Shown here in pieces: positions 1 to 8,435 of a stretch of DNA of 64,000 nt; within the stretch, counting starts at the first letter, position 1, and each line of letters opens with the position of its first letter. The notes below the pieces were generated by a model, which ran no database searches, was not told the origin of the DNA, and was given only the letters and a program-made list of their open reading frames with translations. This stretch comes from Streptomyces ortus (GTDB lineage Bacteria > Actinomycetota > Actinomycetes > Streptomycetales > Streptomycetaceae), in the NCBI RefSeq assembly GCF_026341275.1, contig NZ_JAIFZO010000002.1:6230118-6294117 (forward strand). Direction: 5' to 3'. The position numbers and the translations under genes are program-made.

Positions 1-163
1 CGGTGTCGACCTGATCGAGGACGAGACGGGAGCGATCCTGGTCCTGGAGGTCAACCACGGCGTCGAGTTCTCCGGTCTCCAGCAGGCCCTCGGCGACGAG
101 GTCTCCGTCGCCGACCGGATCGTCGACCACCTCCTGGAGAAGTCACGCTCATGCTCCGAGTAG
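1..163 (+). CDS. LysX-like ATP-grasp ligase, 3' end only
   Basis: Only the last 53 or so codons are present; the reading frame enters from the left edge (first full codon at base 2) and stops at TAG 161-163. The fragment reads GVDLIEDE, then LVLEVNHGVEFSGL, close to the metal- and nucleotide-binding end of RimK/LysX ATP-grasp ligases (LysX proteins carry EVN plus H and EF in this place). In AmCP pathways LysX joins the alpha-amino group of glutamate or aminoadipate to the C-terminal glutamate of the LysW-like carrier. The gene overlaps the next start by 13 bases, so it heads the same operon. The fragment alone cannot exclude another RimK-type ligase, but the ArgC, ArgB and LysK homologues that follow make LysX the natural reading. 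Confidence 0.75.
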   Translation, partial: GVDLIEDETGAILVLEVNHGVEFSGLQQALGDEVSVADRIVDHLLEKSRSCSE

Positions 164-1182
164 CGATCGTCGGGGCCTCCGGCTACATCGGCGGCGAGCT
201 GCTGCGGCTGCTGCACGGTCATCCACGGGTGACCGTCGTGGCCGCCACCTCCGACCGGCTGGCCGGGCGCCGGGTCGACGGCCCCCATCCCAACCTGCGC
301 GGCCACACGGAGCTGTGCTTCGTCGGCCACGACACCTTGCGGACCATCGAATGCGATGTGCTTCTCCTGGCCGCTCCGCATCGGGAGACCATGGGAAGGA
401 TGGCCGAATTCCTGCAATCGGCGGAGACGGTCATCGATCTCTCCGGCGACTTCCGTCTGCGGGAACCCGGGATCTACGCGTCCTACTACGGGGTCGCACA
501 CACCGCACCGGAGCTGATTCCCGAGTTCACCACCGGGCTGCCGGAATGGCATCGCGCCGAACTGGCCACGAGCGACCGGATCGCGGTTCCCGGTTGCATG
601 GCCACCGCCGGCATTCTCGCCGTGCGGCCGCTGGCCCGCGCGGGGCTGATCGAGGGCACGGTCCGGGTGGACGCCAGAACCGGTTCCAGCGGGTCGGGCG
701 TCTCCGCCGGAGCCGCCGGCGCCCATGCCGAACGCAGCGGCGCCCTCCGCGTGTTCGCCCCCTCCGGGCACCGGCACGAGGCCGAGATAGCCCAGGCGAC
801 GGGGCACACCGTGCGGATGACCGCCACCGGCGTCGAAGCGGTCCGCGGCGTGCAGGTGCTGTGCCACGTACAACTGGCGTCCGGTGTGTCGGAGAAAGAC
901 GTACGGGCCGCGTTCCGCGCGGCGTACGCGAACGAGCCGTTCGTCCGGGTCATCGCCCAGCGGCAGGGCCTGTACCGGCTCCCCGAGCCGAAGATCCTGA
1001 CCGGATCCAACCACTGCGACGTCGGGTTCGCGGTGTCCGCGGACGACGGCACCGCCGTCCTGATCGGCGCCCTGGACAACCTCGTCAAGGGCGGCGCGGG
1101 CGGCGCGGTGCAATGCCTGAACGTCCGCTTCGGCTGGCCGGAGCGGACAGGGCTGGAATTCCCCGGACTGCATCCGAACTGA
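151..1182 (+). CDS. ArgC/LysY-like N-acyl-gamma-glutamyl-phosphate reductase (AmCP pathway)
   Basis: 343 residues, the usual length for ArgC. It would reduce the carrier-bound acyl phosphate to the semialdehyde with NADPH. The N-terminal Rossmann motif GASGYIGG lies at residues 8-15, the catalytic cysteine is C149 in VPGCMATA, and the conserved His motif GHRHEAEI is near residues 206-213. The start at 151 is inside the end of the LysX-like gene, and the LysZ-like kinase starts 11 bases after its stop. Because it sits in a LysX-Y-Z-K-like operon next to NRPS genes, I infer a role on an AmCP-bound substrate in secondary metabolism rather than in arginine biosynthesis. A second arg-type operon for primary metabolism should exist elsewhere in the genome. 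Confidence 0.9.
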   Translation: MLRVAIVGASGYIGGELLRLLHGHPRVTVVAATSDRLAGRRVDGPHPNLRGHTELCFVGHDTLRTIECDVLLLAAPHRETMGRMAEFLQSAETVIDLSGDFRLREPGIYASYYGVAHTAPELIPEFTTGLPEWHRAELATSDRIAVPGCMATAGILAVRPLARAGLIEGTVRVDARTGSSGSGVSAGAAGAHAERSGALRVFAPSGHRHEAEIAQATGHTVRMTATGVEAVRGVQVLCHVQLASGVSEKDVRAAFRAAYANEPFVRVIAQRQGLYRLPEPKILTGSNHCDVGFAVSADDGTAVLIGALDNLVKGGAGGAVQCLNVRFGWPERTGLEFPGLHPN

Positions 1183-1192
1183 ACGGAAGCCG

Positions 1193-2023
1193 ATGAAGCG
1201 CATGCGGGACATTCTTGTGGTCAAGTGCGGCGGCAACGCCGCTGTGCGGTCGGAGGCGATCTGCGCGGACGTCGCCGCCGCGCACCGCGGCGGCAGGCCG
1301 GTGATCCTCGTCCACGGCGGCTCGGCGGACATCGACCGGCTCGCCGAACGCCTCGACGTACCCACACGCCGGCTCGTCGCCCCGGACGGGGTGTCGACCC
1401 GGTACACCGACGAATCGACGCTCGAAGTCGTGCAGCTGGCGCTGGCCGGCTCCGTCAAACCCCGGCTGCTGGCCGCCCTGCGCGCATCCGGTGCGGACGC
1501 GGTCGGGCTGACCGGTCTGGACGCCGGACTTCTCGTGGCCGCCCGTAAGCCCGCGCACCGCGCATTCCTCGACGGACGCCGGATCGTGGTCAGGGACGAC
1601 CACTGCGGACGGATCGTCGCGGTCAACGGCGACCTGCTGTCCACGCTGCTCACCGCGGGGCTGCTGCCCGTGGTGTCGCCGCCCGCCGTGGCCGAGGACG
1701 GCCGGGCGGTCAACGTGGACGCGGACCGCGTCGCCGCGGCCGTCGCGGGCGCCGTCCGGGCGAGCACCCTCGTGCTGCTCACCGGGGCGAGAGGGGTACT
1801 GGCCGACCGGAACGACGAGGCGTCGGTGCTCCCCGTCTGCCGGGTCCCCCGCCGGGGGGCGCCTCCGGTGGTCACCGGCGGCATGGGGGTCAAGCTGATC
1901 GCGGCCCGGGACGCACTGCTGTCCGGTGTGCGCCGCGTCCTGATCGCGGACGGCCGCCGGCCGAGTCCCGTCCAGGAGGCCCTGGCGGGCGCGGGCACCG
2001 AAGTACTCCTGGAGGAAGAGTGA
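1193..2023 (+). CDS. ArgB/LysZ-like amino-acid kinase (AmCP pathway)
   Basis: 276 residues of the amino acid kinase fold. It would phosphorylate the side-chain carboxylate of carrier-bound glutamate using ATP. Visible motifs are the phosphate-binding VVKCGGNA at residues 9-16 with K11, the glycine-rich VHGGSADI around 40-47, STRYTDEST around 68-76, VNVDADRVA, and GGMGVKLIAA near the C-terminus with its conserved lysine. ATG 1193 was chosen; an in-frame ATG three codons later (1202) is possible. The stop overlaps the GTG start of the M20 peptidase gene by four bases, which indicates translational coupling. LysZ and ArgB cannot be told apart by eye; the operon favours LysZ-type function on an AmCP. 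Confidence 0.88.
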   Translation: MKRMRDILVVKCGGNAAVRSEAICADVAAAHRGGRPVILVHGGSADIDRLAERLDVPTRRLVAPDGVSTRYTDESTLEVVQLALAGSVKPRLLAALRASGADAVGLTGLDAGLLVAARKPAHRAFLDGRRIVVRDDHCGRIVAVNGDLLSTLLTAGLLPVVSPPAVAEDGRAVNVDADRVAAAVAGAVRASTLVLLTGARGVLADRNDEASVLPVCRVPRRGAPPVVTGGMGVKLIAARDALLSGVRRVLIADGRRPSPVQEALAGAGTEVLLEEE

Positions 2024-3084
2024 GCAGGTTCTCCGACCGGGCCGCGGTCCAACTGCTGCACGGCATGCTGAAGATCCCCTCACCGTCCTTCGAGGAGTCG
2101 GAACTCGCCGGCCACGTGGTGGACGCCATGCGCGGCGCCGGTCTCACCGCGCGGATCGACGGGGCGGGCAACGCCGTCGGGGAGATCCGGCGCGGCCCGG
2201 GGCCGACGGTGATGCTGCTCGGGCACCTGGACACCGTGCCGGGGGACATCCCGGTGCGGGTGGACGGCGACCGCCTGTACGGCAGGGGCGCGGTCGACGC
2301 CAAGGGGCCGCTCGCCACGATGATCTGCGCCGCCGCGGGCAGCACCGGCTTCCGCGGCCGGATCGTGGTCGTGGGCGCGGTGGAGGAGGAGACCACGATG
2401 TCCCGGGGCGCGGTGGAGATCCGCCGTACGCACGAGCCGCCGGACGCGCTGGTCATCGGCGAGCCCAGCGGCTGCGACACGGTCGTCCTCGGGTACAAGG
2501 GAAAGCTCGATCTGCGCTACCACGTACGGTGCGAGGCGACCCACCCCAGCAACGTCGTGCCCAAGGCGTCCGAACGCGCGGCCCGGGCCTGGACGGAGCT
2601 GCTGGACCTGCTCGGCCCCGAGGCGAGTCACGCCCGGTTCGACAGTCCCGGCCCGACCCTGACGTCGATCGAGGGTGGACTGACGTCCGCCACCGCGGAG
2701 TTCAGCATCCGGATTCCGCCGGGCTTCGACACCGAGGGCCTGGTGACCGCGCTGTCCGGGCGGCTGGACCCGGACACGCTCCAGGTCGTCAACACCGTGC
2801 GCGCCTGCCGGGTCGGCCGCAACGACCCCGTGGTGCGGGCCCTGTCGCTCGCGATCCGCGCACAGGGCGGCAGCCCGCGGGCGAAGGTGAAGACCGGCAC
2901 CTCCGACATGAACACCCTGGCGGAGCGGTGGAGCGTACCGATGGCCACCTACGGGCCGGGGGACAGCGGCCTCGACCACTCCGACCGGGAACACATCGAA
3001 CTGTCCGAGTACCTGTTCGGCATCGGGGTGCTGACCCGTGCGCTGGCCGGACTGGGCGAACACCTCACCGGAGAGAATCGATGA
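2020..3084 (+). CDS. LysK-like M20 metallopeptidase releasing the product from the carrier protein
   Basis: 354 residues, M20 family (ArgE/DapE/LysK). In AmCP pathways LysK-type peptidases cleave the isopeptide bond between the finished amino acid and the carrier. The zinc-ligand motif GHLDTVPG is at residues 68-75 (H69, D71), D93 lies in RGAVDAKG, the catalytic pair VEEE is at 121-124, GEPSG is at 147-151, and a late histidine is in DHSDREHIEL. The GTG start overlaps the LysZ stop (GTGA) and is preceded by GGAGGAAG. The stop overlaps the next ATG (ATGA). The complete operon shows that the cluster both builds and releases its own carrier-bound amino acid. Confidence 0.88.
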   Translation: MSRFSDRAAVQLLHGMLKIPSPSFEESELAGHVVDAMRGAGLTARIDGAGNAVGEIRRGPGPTVMLLGHLDTVPGDIPVRVDGDRLYGRGAVDAKGPLATMICAAAGSTGFRGRIVVVGAVEEETTMSRGAVEIRRTHEPPDALVIGEPSGCDTVVLGYKGKLDLRYHVRCEATHPSNVVPKASERAARAWTELLDLLGPEASHARFDSPGPTLTSIEGGLTSATAEFSIRIPPGFDTEGLVTALSGRLDPDTLQVVNTVRACRVGRNDPVVRALSLAIRAQGGSPRAKVKTGTSDMNTLAERWSVPMATYGPGDSGLDHSDREHIELSEYLFGIGVLTRALAGLGEHLTGENR

Positions 3085-3905
3085 GCGACGACCACGCGCG
3101 CACGGCACGGGAACTCGTCGTGCGGATGTGCGCCAACCCGGAGGGCGGCCACCTCGGCGGCTCGATGTCCATGGTCGAGATCCTGGTGACGCTCTACCGC
3201 GATGTGCTGAGGATCGACCCGAAGCGGCCGCAGGCGCCGGACCGGGACATCCTGCTGCTGAGCAAGGGGCACGGCGCGATCGGACTGTACGCCGTCCTGG
3301 CGGAGCGGGGCTTCTTCCCCGAGGAACTGCTGGCGGGCTACGGCACCCCGGACAGCGTGTTCACCGCCCACCCGAATCCGGCCGTCCCCGGGGTCGAGAT
3401 GCCGACCGGGTCACTCGGCCACGGACTGCCGCTCGGCGTCGGCTTCGCGCTCGCAGCCCGGCTGGACGGCAGGGACCGGCGCTGTTTCGTGGTGCTCGGC
3501 GACGGCGAACTGCAGGAGGGCTCGGTCTGGGAGGCCGCGATGGCGGCCGGCGCCCAGGGCCTGGACCGGCTGGTGGCGATCGTGGACCGCAACGGGCTCC
3601 AGATCAGCGGTGACACCGAGGAGACCATGGGGCTGGAGCCGCTCGGGGACCGATGGCGCAGCTTCGGCTGGACGGTGCTCGACGTCGACGGGCACGACCC
3701 GGACCAGTTGCGCTCGGCCTTGTCGCGCGTTCCGCACACCCCGGGCAGGCCGACCGTGCTGCTGGCCCGCACGGTCAAGGGCAGAGGACTGCCGTACATC
3801 GAGGGCCAGGCCCGCAGTCACTACGTCCGGCTCACCGAGCGCGGGCACCGGCGTGCCCGTGCGGCGGTGCTGCGCGGCGAACGACCCCGAACGGAGACGA
3901 CATGA
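3081..3905 (+). CDS. Transketolase, N-terminal (TPP-binding) half
   Basis: 274 residues, corresponding to the N-terminal third to half of a normal transketolase of about 650 residues. GGHLGGSMSMVEIL near residues 22-35, LSKGHGAIGLYA, and the thiamine-diphosphate motif GDGELQEGSVWEA are intact. It overlaps the LysK-like gene (ATGA) and the C-terminal half that follows (ATGA). Split transketolases of this type are known in vazabitide-type AmCP clusters, where they transfer a two-carbon ketol unit onto the carrier-bound glutamate semialdehyde. That role is inferred here from the neighbours. A housekeeping split transketolase is possible in principle but unlikely inside this operon. Confidence 0.9.
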   Translation: MSDDHARTARELVVRMCANPEGGHLGGSMSMVEILVTLYRDVLRIDPKRPQAPDRDILLLSKGHGAIGLYAVLAERGFFPEELLAGYGTPDSVFTAHPNPAVPGVEMPTGSLGHGLPLGVGFALAARLDGRDRRCFVVLGDGELQEGSVWEAAMAAGAQGLDRLVAIVDRNGLQISGDTEETMGLEPLGDRWRSFGWTVLDVDGHDPDQLRSALSRVPHTPGRPTVLLARTVKGRGLPYIEGQARSHYVRLTERGHRRARAAVLRGERPRTETT

Positions 3906-4903
3906 CCGTCGTGACAGCCGAACCCGCAGTGTCCACCGACCCCACCGCCTCGACCGACTCCGCCGCGTCCACGGAGACCCGCGCGGCCCGGGAGGTGTAC
4001 CGGGACGTACTGGTCGAGTTGCTCGGCCGGGACGAACGCCATGTGTGCCTGGACAGCGACACCGGCCTGTTCTCCGCCACCGCCTGGGGCGACGCCGCAC
4101 CGCGCTATCTCAACCTCGGTATCGCGGAACAGAACCTGATGGGTGTGGCGGCGGGACTCGCCAGGTCCGGCCGCGTCCCCTTCGTCAACACCATGGCGAC
4201 CTTCGCCGCCACCCGCGCGCTGGAGGCGGTGAAGCTCGACATCGCCTGGAACAACCTGCCCGTGCGGATCGTCGCCACCCACGGCGGGCTCTCCGCCGGC
4301 CATCTCGGCTCCACCCACCACGCGCTGGAAGACCTCGGCGTCATGCGGATGCTGCCGAACATGACGGTGCTGGTGCCCGCGGACGGTCCCGCCACCGAGA
4401 CCCTGGTCCGGTCCTGCGCGGAGCTGCCGGGACCGGTGTACCTGCGCCTCGGGCGCGGCGCGACGCCGGATCTGGCGCCGGGGGCGGAGCCGGTACGGAT
4501 CGGACTCGCGCAGCGCCTGCGCCGGGGCACCGACGTGACGCTGATCGCCACCGGACCGCACCCCGTGCTCACCGCGGTCGGGACCGCCGAGGAACTGGCC
4601 CGCACCGGGATCGACGTGGCCGTGCTCAACATGCACACCGTCAAACCGCTCGACCGGGAGGCGATCGTGGAGGCCGCCACCCGCACACGCGGGATCGTCA
4701 CCGTCGAGGAACACTGGGCGGCCGGGGGCCTCGGTTCCGCCGTGGCCGAGGTCGTGGCCGACCTCGGTGTCGCCTGCCCCGTACGGCGGGTGGCGGTCGC
4801 CGACCGGTTCGCCGCCGGCACCGGCGGGCACCGGCATCTGCTGGCGCGCAACGGCATCTCCGGCGCCGCGGTGACCGAGCACGTACGACGGCTGCTGGCC
4901 TGA
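3902..4903 (+). CDS. Transketolase, C-terminal half
   Basis: 333 residues holding the pyrimidine-binding and C-terminal domains of transketolase. The first 25 or so residues are a low-complexity Thr/Ser/Ala/Asp stretch absent from the enzyme core. The core begins near AAREVYRDVLVELL. GIAEQNLMGVAAGLA carries the glutamate that activates thiamine diphosphate, and PVYLRLGRG and VEEHWAAGGLGSAV are typical of the family. It is co-translated with the N-terminal half and should form a heteromer with it. It is the last gene of the rightward operon; the strong hairpin at 4946-5000 follows. Confidence 0.9.
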   Translation: MTVVTAEPAVSTDPTASTDSAASTETRAAREVYRDVLVELLGRDERHVCLDSDTGLFSATAWGDAAPRYLNLGIAEQNLMGVAAGLARSGRVPFVNTMATFAATRALEAVKLDIAWNNLPVRIVATHGGLSAGHLGSTHHALEDLGVMRMLPNMTVLVPADGPATETLVRSCAELPGPVYLRLGRGATPDLAPGAEPVRIGLAQRLRRGTDVTLIATGPHPVLTAVGTAEELARTGIDVAVLNMHTVKPLDREAIVEAATRTRGIVTVEEHWAAGGLGSAVAEVVADLGVACPVRRVAVADRFAAGTGGHRHLLARNGISGAAVTEHVRRLLA

Positions 4904-4945
4904 ACTCCCGGCGTCGCAAGGGCCCCGGGCGGTTTGAACCGCCCC

Positions 4946-5000
4946 GCACACCACCGCACCCCATGATCCTGGTCCCGGATCATGGGGTGCGGTGGTGTGC
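4946..5000. terminator. Very strong bidirectional terminator hairpin
   Basis: The arms 4946-4969 and 4977-5000 form a perfect 24-base stem with a 7-base loop. A smaller hairpin lies just before it (8-base arms within 4928-4945). It sits between two convergent genes, the transketolase C half and the leftward aminotransferase ending at 5032, and should terminate both. Confidence 0.85.
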
Positions 5001-5031
5001 GACGGCGTGCGGCGGGATGAGGTCATCGGGC

Positions 5032-6423
5032 TCATCGGGAGGGGAACGCCCCGGCCCATTCGGTGTCGGCGATCTCCGAGGCGCGTTCCCAGTGCGGGGT
5101 GTAGTCCGTCGTCGCGGCGATGGCGGCCAGCGCCTCGCGGTGCTGCCAGACCTTCTCGAACGCGTCGGCGTACCGGTCGAGCAACGGCCCCGCGTCCGGA
5201 TGCAGATGCGCCTTCTGGATCGTGAAGGAGTCGTCCAGGACCCGCAGGGTCGCCGGGAAGTCCTCGGCACGGTAGGGGCTGTCCACGACGCCGGGCAACG
5301 CCCACGGGTATGCGCCGAATCCGCGCCGCCCGGTGAAGACCCGCTGCGCGGGCAGCGGCTGCAACTGGTAGGGCACGGCGGGCACCCCTTCGGCACGCAG
5401 CGCCCGCTGGACGACGGCGCGCAGCGGGCCCGCCAGCTCGTCGGCCAGTCCGAAGGCGGCGGGGCTCACCCGGATCCGCAGGATGTGCCAGGCATGGGTG
5501 CGGTCCCGCGGGACCTCGGGCACCAGGAAGCCGGGACACGCGGCCAGCCGCCCCAGCAGTCGGCGGACGTTCTCCTCGCGGACGGCCGTCTCGGAGGGGA
5601 GCCGCGCGAGCCGGCTCCGGGTGAAGGCCGCCTGCACCGCGTTCGGCTTGCAGTTCCAGCCCAGCAGATGCGCCACGTAACTGCGTTCGCCGCCCGCCGG
5701 AATGAGCTCTCCGAACTGCCGCAGCATGGTCGCCCTCGTCGCCACGTCCGTGTCGTCGGTCGTGATCAGGCCCCCTTCACCGCAAGTGGCGAGGTTCTTG
5801 CTGACGTTGAGGCTGAAGGCGTTCACCGCGCCGATCGAGCCCACCGACCGGCCCCGGTACCGGGCGCCGTGCGCCTGCGCGGCGTCCTCGACCACGGTGA
5901 CCCCGTGCCGGGCGGCGATCGCGGTGATCTCGTCCAGCTCGGCGGGCAGACCGTGCAGGTGGACCACGACGATCGCCCTGGTCCGGCCGGTGATCGCGGC
6001 CTCGACCGCCGCGGGGGCCAGATTGAACGTGACGGGGTCGATGTCCACGAACACCGGTACGGCCATGAGGTGCAGCGGGGCGGCGGCGCTGCCGATGAAG
6101 CTCAGGGCGGGCACGATGACCTCGTCGCCGGGCTCCACCCCCGCGGCGGCCAGCGCGACCGACAGCGCGGCGGTTCCGTTGCTCACCGCCACGCAGTGCT
6201 CCGTGCCGACGTGCCGCGCCCACTCCCGTTCCAGGCCCGCGATCTCCCGCTCGCCCGACGAGGCGGAGGTGAACCGGCCGGACCTCAGGACCCGCTGGAC
6301 CGCCTGCTCGTCCTGGTCGGTCACCATCGGCCAGGGCCTGATCCCGAACTCCCTGGGTACGGCCCGGCCACCGCCGAACATCGCAAGGTCGACCGTCGGC
6401 TGGACCGCTTGCTGGATTGTCAC
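5032..6423 (-). CDS. DegT/DnrJ/EryC1/StrS-family PLP aminotransferase
   Basis: 463 residues, somewhat longer than the usual 370-430. PLP-binding features are SNGTAALSVA at 81-90, VVEDAAQAHG at 177-186 with D180, and the Schiff-base lysine K209 in SLNVSKNLATCGEGG. These enzymes transfer an amino group, usually from Glu or Gln, to a ketone, most often on a sugar. In vazabitide-type clusters an aminotransferase aminates the C6 ketone left by the transketolase step to give a 2,6-diamino product, and I infer that role here. It is transcribed away from the NRPS genes, with about 210 bases of shared upstream region. A role on another ketone intermediate cannot be excluded. Confidence 0.88.
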   Translation of the reverse strand: MTIQQAVQPTVDLAMFGGGRAVPREFGIRPWPMVTDQDEQAVQRVLRSGRFTSASSGEREIAGLEREWARHVGTEHCVAVSNGTAALSVALAAAGVEPGDEVIVPALSFIGSAAAPLHLMAVPVFVDIDPVTFNLAPAAVEAAITGRTRAIVVVHLHGLPAELDEITAIAARHGVTVVEDAAQAHGARYRGRSVGSIGAVNAFSLNVSKNLATCGEGGLITTDDTDVATRATMLRQFGELIPAGGERSYVAHLLGWNCKPNAVQAAFTRSRLARLPSETAVREENVRRLLGRLAACPGFLVPEVPRDRTHAWHILRIRVSPAAFGLADELAGPLRAVVQRALRAEGVPAVPYQLQPLPAQRVFTGRRGFGAYPWALPGVVDSPYRAEDFPATLRVLDDSFTIQKAHLHPDAGPLLDRYADAFEKVWQHREALAAIAATTDYTPHWERASEIADTEWAGAFPSR

Positions 6424-6510
6424 CGCTGAGCCTCTTCTCGATGTGATTCCGTCCGTACGTCGCGCATGTCATCGTCCGCGTGCGCCGCCGCGTTCGGGCG
6501 GCAATCCCAC

Positions 6511-6555
6511 CGGCAATTCGGCTGCTTTCCTCCGCGGCGCTCCCTCGAATTGCCG
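6511..6555. promoter_or_regulatory. Inverted repeat in the divergent aminotransferase/NRPS promoter region
   Basis: CGGCAATTCG at 6511-6520 and its exact complement CGAATTGCCG at 6546-6555 lie about 35 bases apart centre to centre, in the 210-base gap between the leftward aminotransferase and the rightward T-E gene. The spacing is close to three and a third helical turns. It may be an operator for one of the cluster regulators. No other copy was noticed in the window, so the assignment is tentative. Confidence 0.35.
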
Positions 6556-6633
6556 CTTCGACTGCCGCAGGCGGCGAACACCGTTCGCTAACTTCGTTCC
6601 TGATTCCAGACCGGACTCGGAATGAGGGAATAC

Positions 6634-8418
6634 GTGACCAGCCATTTCGACGAACCGAATTCGAGTGCGGCCGGGGAAACTCCGGTCGTCCGGCACCGGC
6701 GTGTCCTGTGCCGACTGGTCGCCGAAGTCCTCGGGGTGAGCGACGTCGGCACCGACGACGGGTTCGTGGCGCTCGGCGGAGACAGCATCATCGCCATGCA
6801 ACTCGTGAGCCGGGCACGGAAGGCCGGTCTGCGGATCACCGTCGGCGACGTGCTGACGCGGCGGGACATGGCGGCGCTGGCGCAGACGGCCACCACGCTC
6901 GACCGGGAGCCGGCGCCCGTCGCGGACAGCGGGGTGGGGCCGGTCGTCACCACTCCCATCATGCACTGGCTCCGGGAACGCGGCGGCGCGGTCGACACCT
7001 ACAACCAGTTCGCGGTCCTGCGCACCCCGGCCGGGCTGACGGAACCCCGCCTGCTCTCGATGACGCAGGCCCTGCTCGACCACCACGACATCCTGCGCCT
7101 GCGGCTGTCCGTGCCCGACGACGAGGCGGACTGGGCGCTGGAGACCCTGCCGGCGGGCGCGGTCGACGCGGCCTCGGCCGTCCGGCGGACCGACGTGTCG
7201 GGGCGCCCCGAACAGGACCTGGCCGCGCTGGTACGGCAGGAGTCGGACGCGGCGCGCGACAGGCTCCGCCCCCGGGAGGGCAACGTCCTGCGGGCCGTGT
7301 GGTTCGACGCCGGACCGGATCGCCGTGGCCTGCTCGCCCTGGTCGTCCACCACCTGGCCGTCGACTCGGTCTCCTGGCGCATTCTGGCCGCCGATCTCGC
7401 GACGGCCTGGGAGGCGGTCGAGAAGGGTGCCGCGATCGCTCTCGACCCGGTGCCGACCTCGTTCCGCCGCTGGTCCCAGGTACTCGCCGAGCAGGCGCAC
7501 ACCCGGACCGCCGTCGCCGAACTCCCCGGCTGGCTGGAGCGGTTGCGCCCCGGCGCCGCACGCTTCGGCGACCGGCCGAGGGTCCCGGGGCAGGACCTCG
7601 AAAGCCGGGACCGGTGCTTCACGGAGTCCCTGCCGACCGAGTTCACCGAGGCGTTGCTGACCACGGTGCCGTCGCTGTTCAACGCCGGCGTCAACGACGT
7701 ACTCCTCGCCGGTCTCGCGCTGGCGATGGGCGACTGGCACCGCGCACGCGGCACGGCGGGCGACGGCACCGCACTGCTGCACCTGGAGGGCCACGGCAGG
7801 GAGGACGCACTCGCGGAGGTGGATCTCTCCCGGACCGTGGGCTGGTTCACCAGCCTGTTCCCGATCAGGCTCGACCTCGGTGAACTCGACCGGGCCGAGG
7901 TGGACGCCGCCGGGCCGGCGGTGGGCGACGCGGTGAAGCGGATCAAGGAGCAGGTGCGCGCGGTGCCCGACAAGGGAGTCCGCTACAGCCTCCTGCGCCA
8001 TCTGAACCCGCGGACGGGCGCGCTGCTGGAGAAGGCGGACCGGCCGGAGTTCGTCTTCAACTACCTGGGCCGTTTCGAGGTGTCGGACGACGCCGACTGG
8101 TCGGTCGTACCGGAGTACGGGACCGGTCTGGACGACACCGGATCAGGGATGCCCATGGCCCACAGCGTCGAGGTCAACGTGGCCACGGTGGACCGGGCGG
8201 ACGGTCCGGTGCTGCGGGCCACCTGGAGCTGGGCTGACAGCGTCGTGTCGGAGGCGGACACCCGCGAGCTGGCGCACACCTGGTTCCGGATGCTCCGGAC
8301 CCTGGTCGCGCACGCCCGCGAACCCGGAGCGGGCGGACTCACCCCGTCCGACCTGACCCTGAACTCGCTCAGCCAGCACGAACTCGAAGAGATCGAATCC
8401 GATCTGCGGGCTTTCTGA
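6634..8418 (+). CDS. NRPS T-E didomain (thiolation plus epimerization), no A domain
   Basis: 594 residues from the GTG at 6634, which has GAGG about six bases upstream; an in-frame ATG at 6622 is the alternative. A thiolation domain covers about residues 20-90, with the phosphopantetheine serine S51 in LGGDSII. An epimerization domain fills the rest, starting near TTPIMHWLRERGG. Its active-site motif HHLAVDSVSW lies around residues 238-248. No adenylation domain is present, so the amino acid must be loaded in trans, most simply by the lone A enzyme at 32458-33990 or from the A-T protein at 28115-29821. The next protein begins with a condensation domain, so this is the likely initiation module and delivers a D-residue. 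Confidence 0.9.
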   Translation: MTSHFDEPNSSAAGETPVVRHRRVLCRLVAEVLGVSDVGTDDGFVALGGDSIIAMQLVSRARKAGLRITVGDVLTRRDMAALAQTATTLDREPAPVADSGVGPVVTTPIMHWLRERGGAVDTYNQFAVLRTPAGLTEPRLLSMTQALLDHHDILRLRLSVPDDEADWALETLPAGAVDAASAVRRTDVSGRPEQDLAALVRQESDAARDRLRPREGNVLRAVWFDAGPDRRGLLALVVHHLAVDSVSWRILAADLATAWEAVEKGAAIALDPVPTSFRRWSQVLAEQAHTRTAVAELPGWLERLRPGAARFGDRPRVPGQDLESRDRCFTESLPTEFTEALLTTVPSLFNAGVNDVLLAGLALAMGDWHRARGTAGDGTALLHLEGHGREDALAEVDLSRTVGWFTSLFPIRLDLGELDRAEVDAAGPAVGDAVKRIKEQVRAVPDKGVRYSLLRHLNPRTGALLEKADRPEFVFNYLGRFEVSDDADWSVVPEYGTGLDDTGSGMPMAHSVEVNVATVDRADGPVLRATWSWADSVVSEADTRELAHTWFRMLRTLVAHAREPGAGGLTPSDLTLNSLSQHELEEIESDLRAF

Positions 8419-8435
8419 GGAAGTTGACACTGAAG

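Noticed and set aside
3610..6429. Long rightward open frame (about 940 codons) across the transketolase and aminotransferase genes
   Set aside because: It crosses the strong hairpin at 4946-5000 and is a shadow of real genes on both strands.
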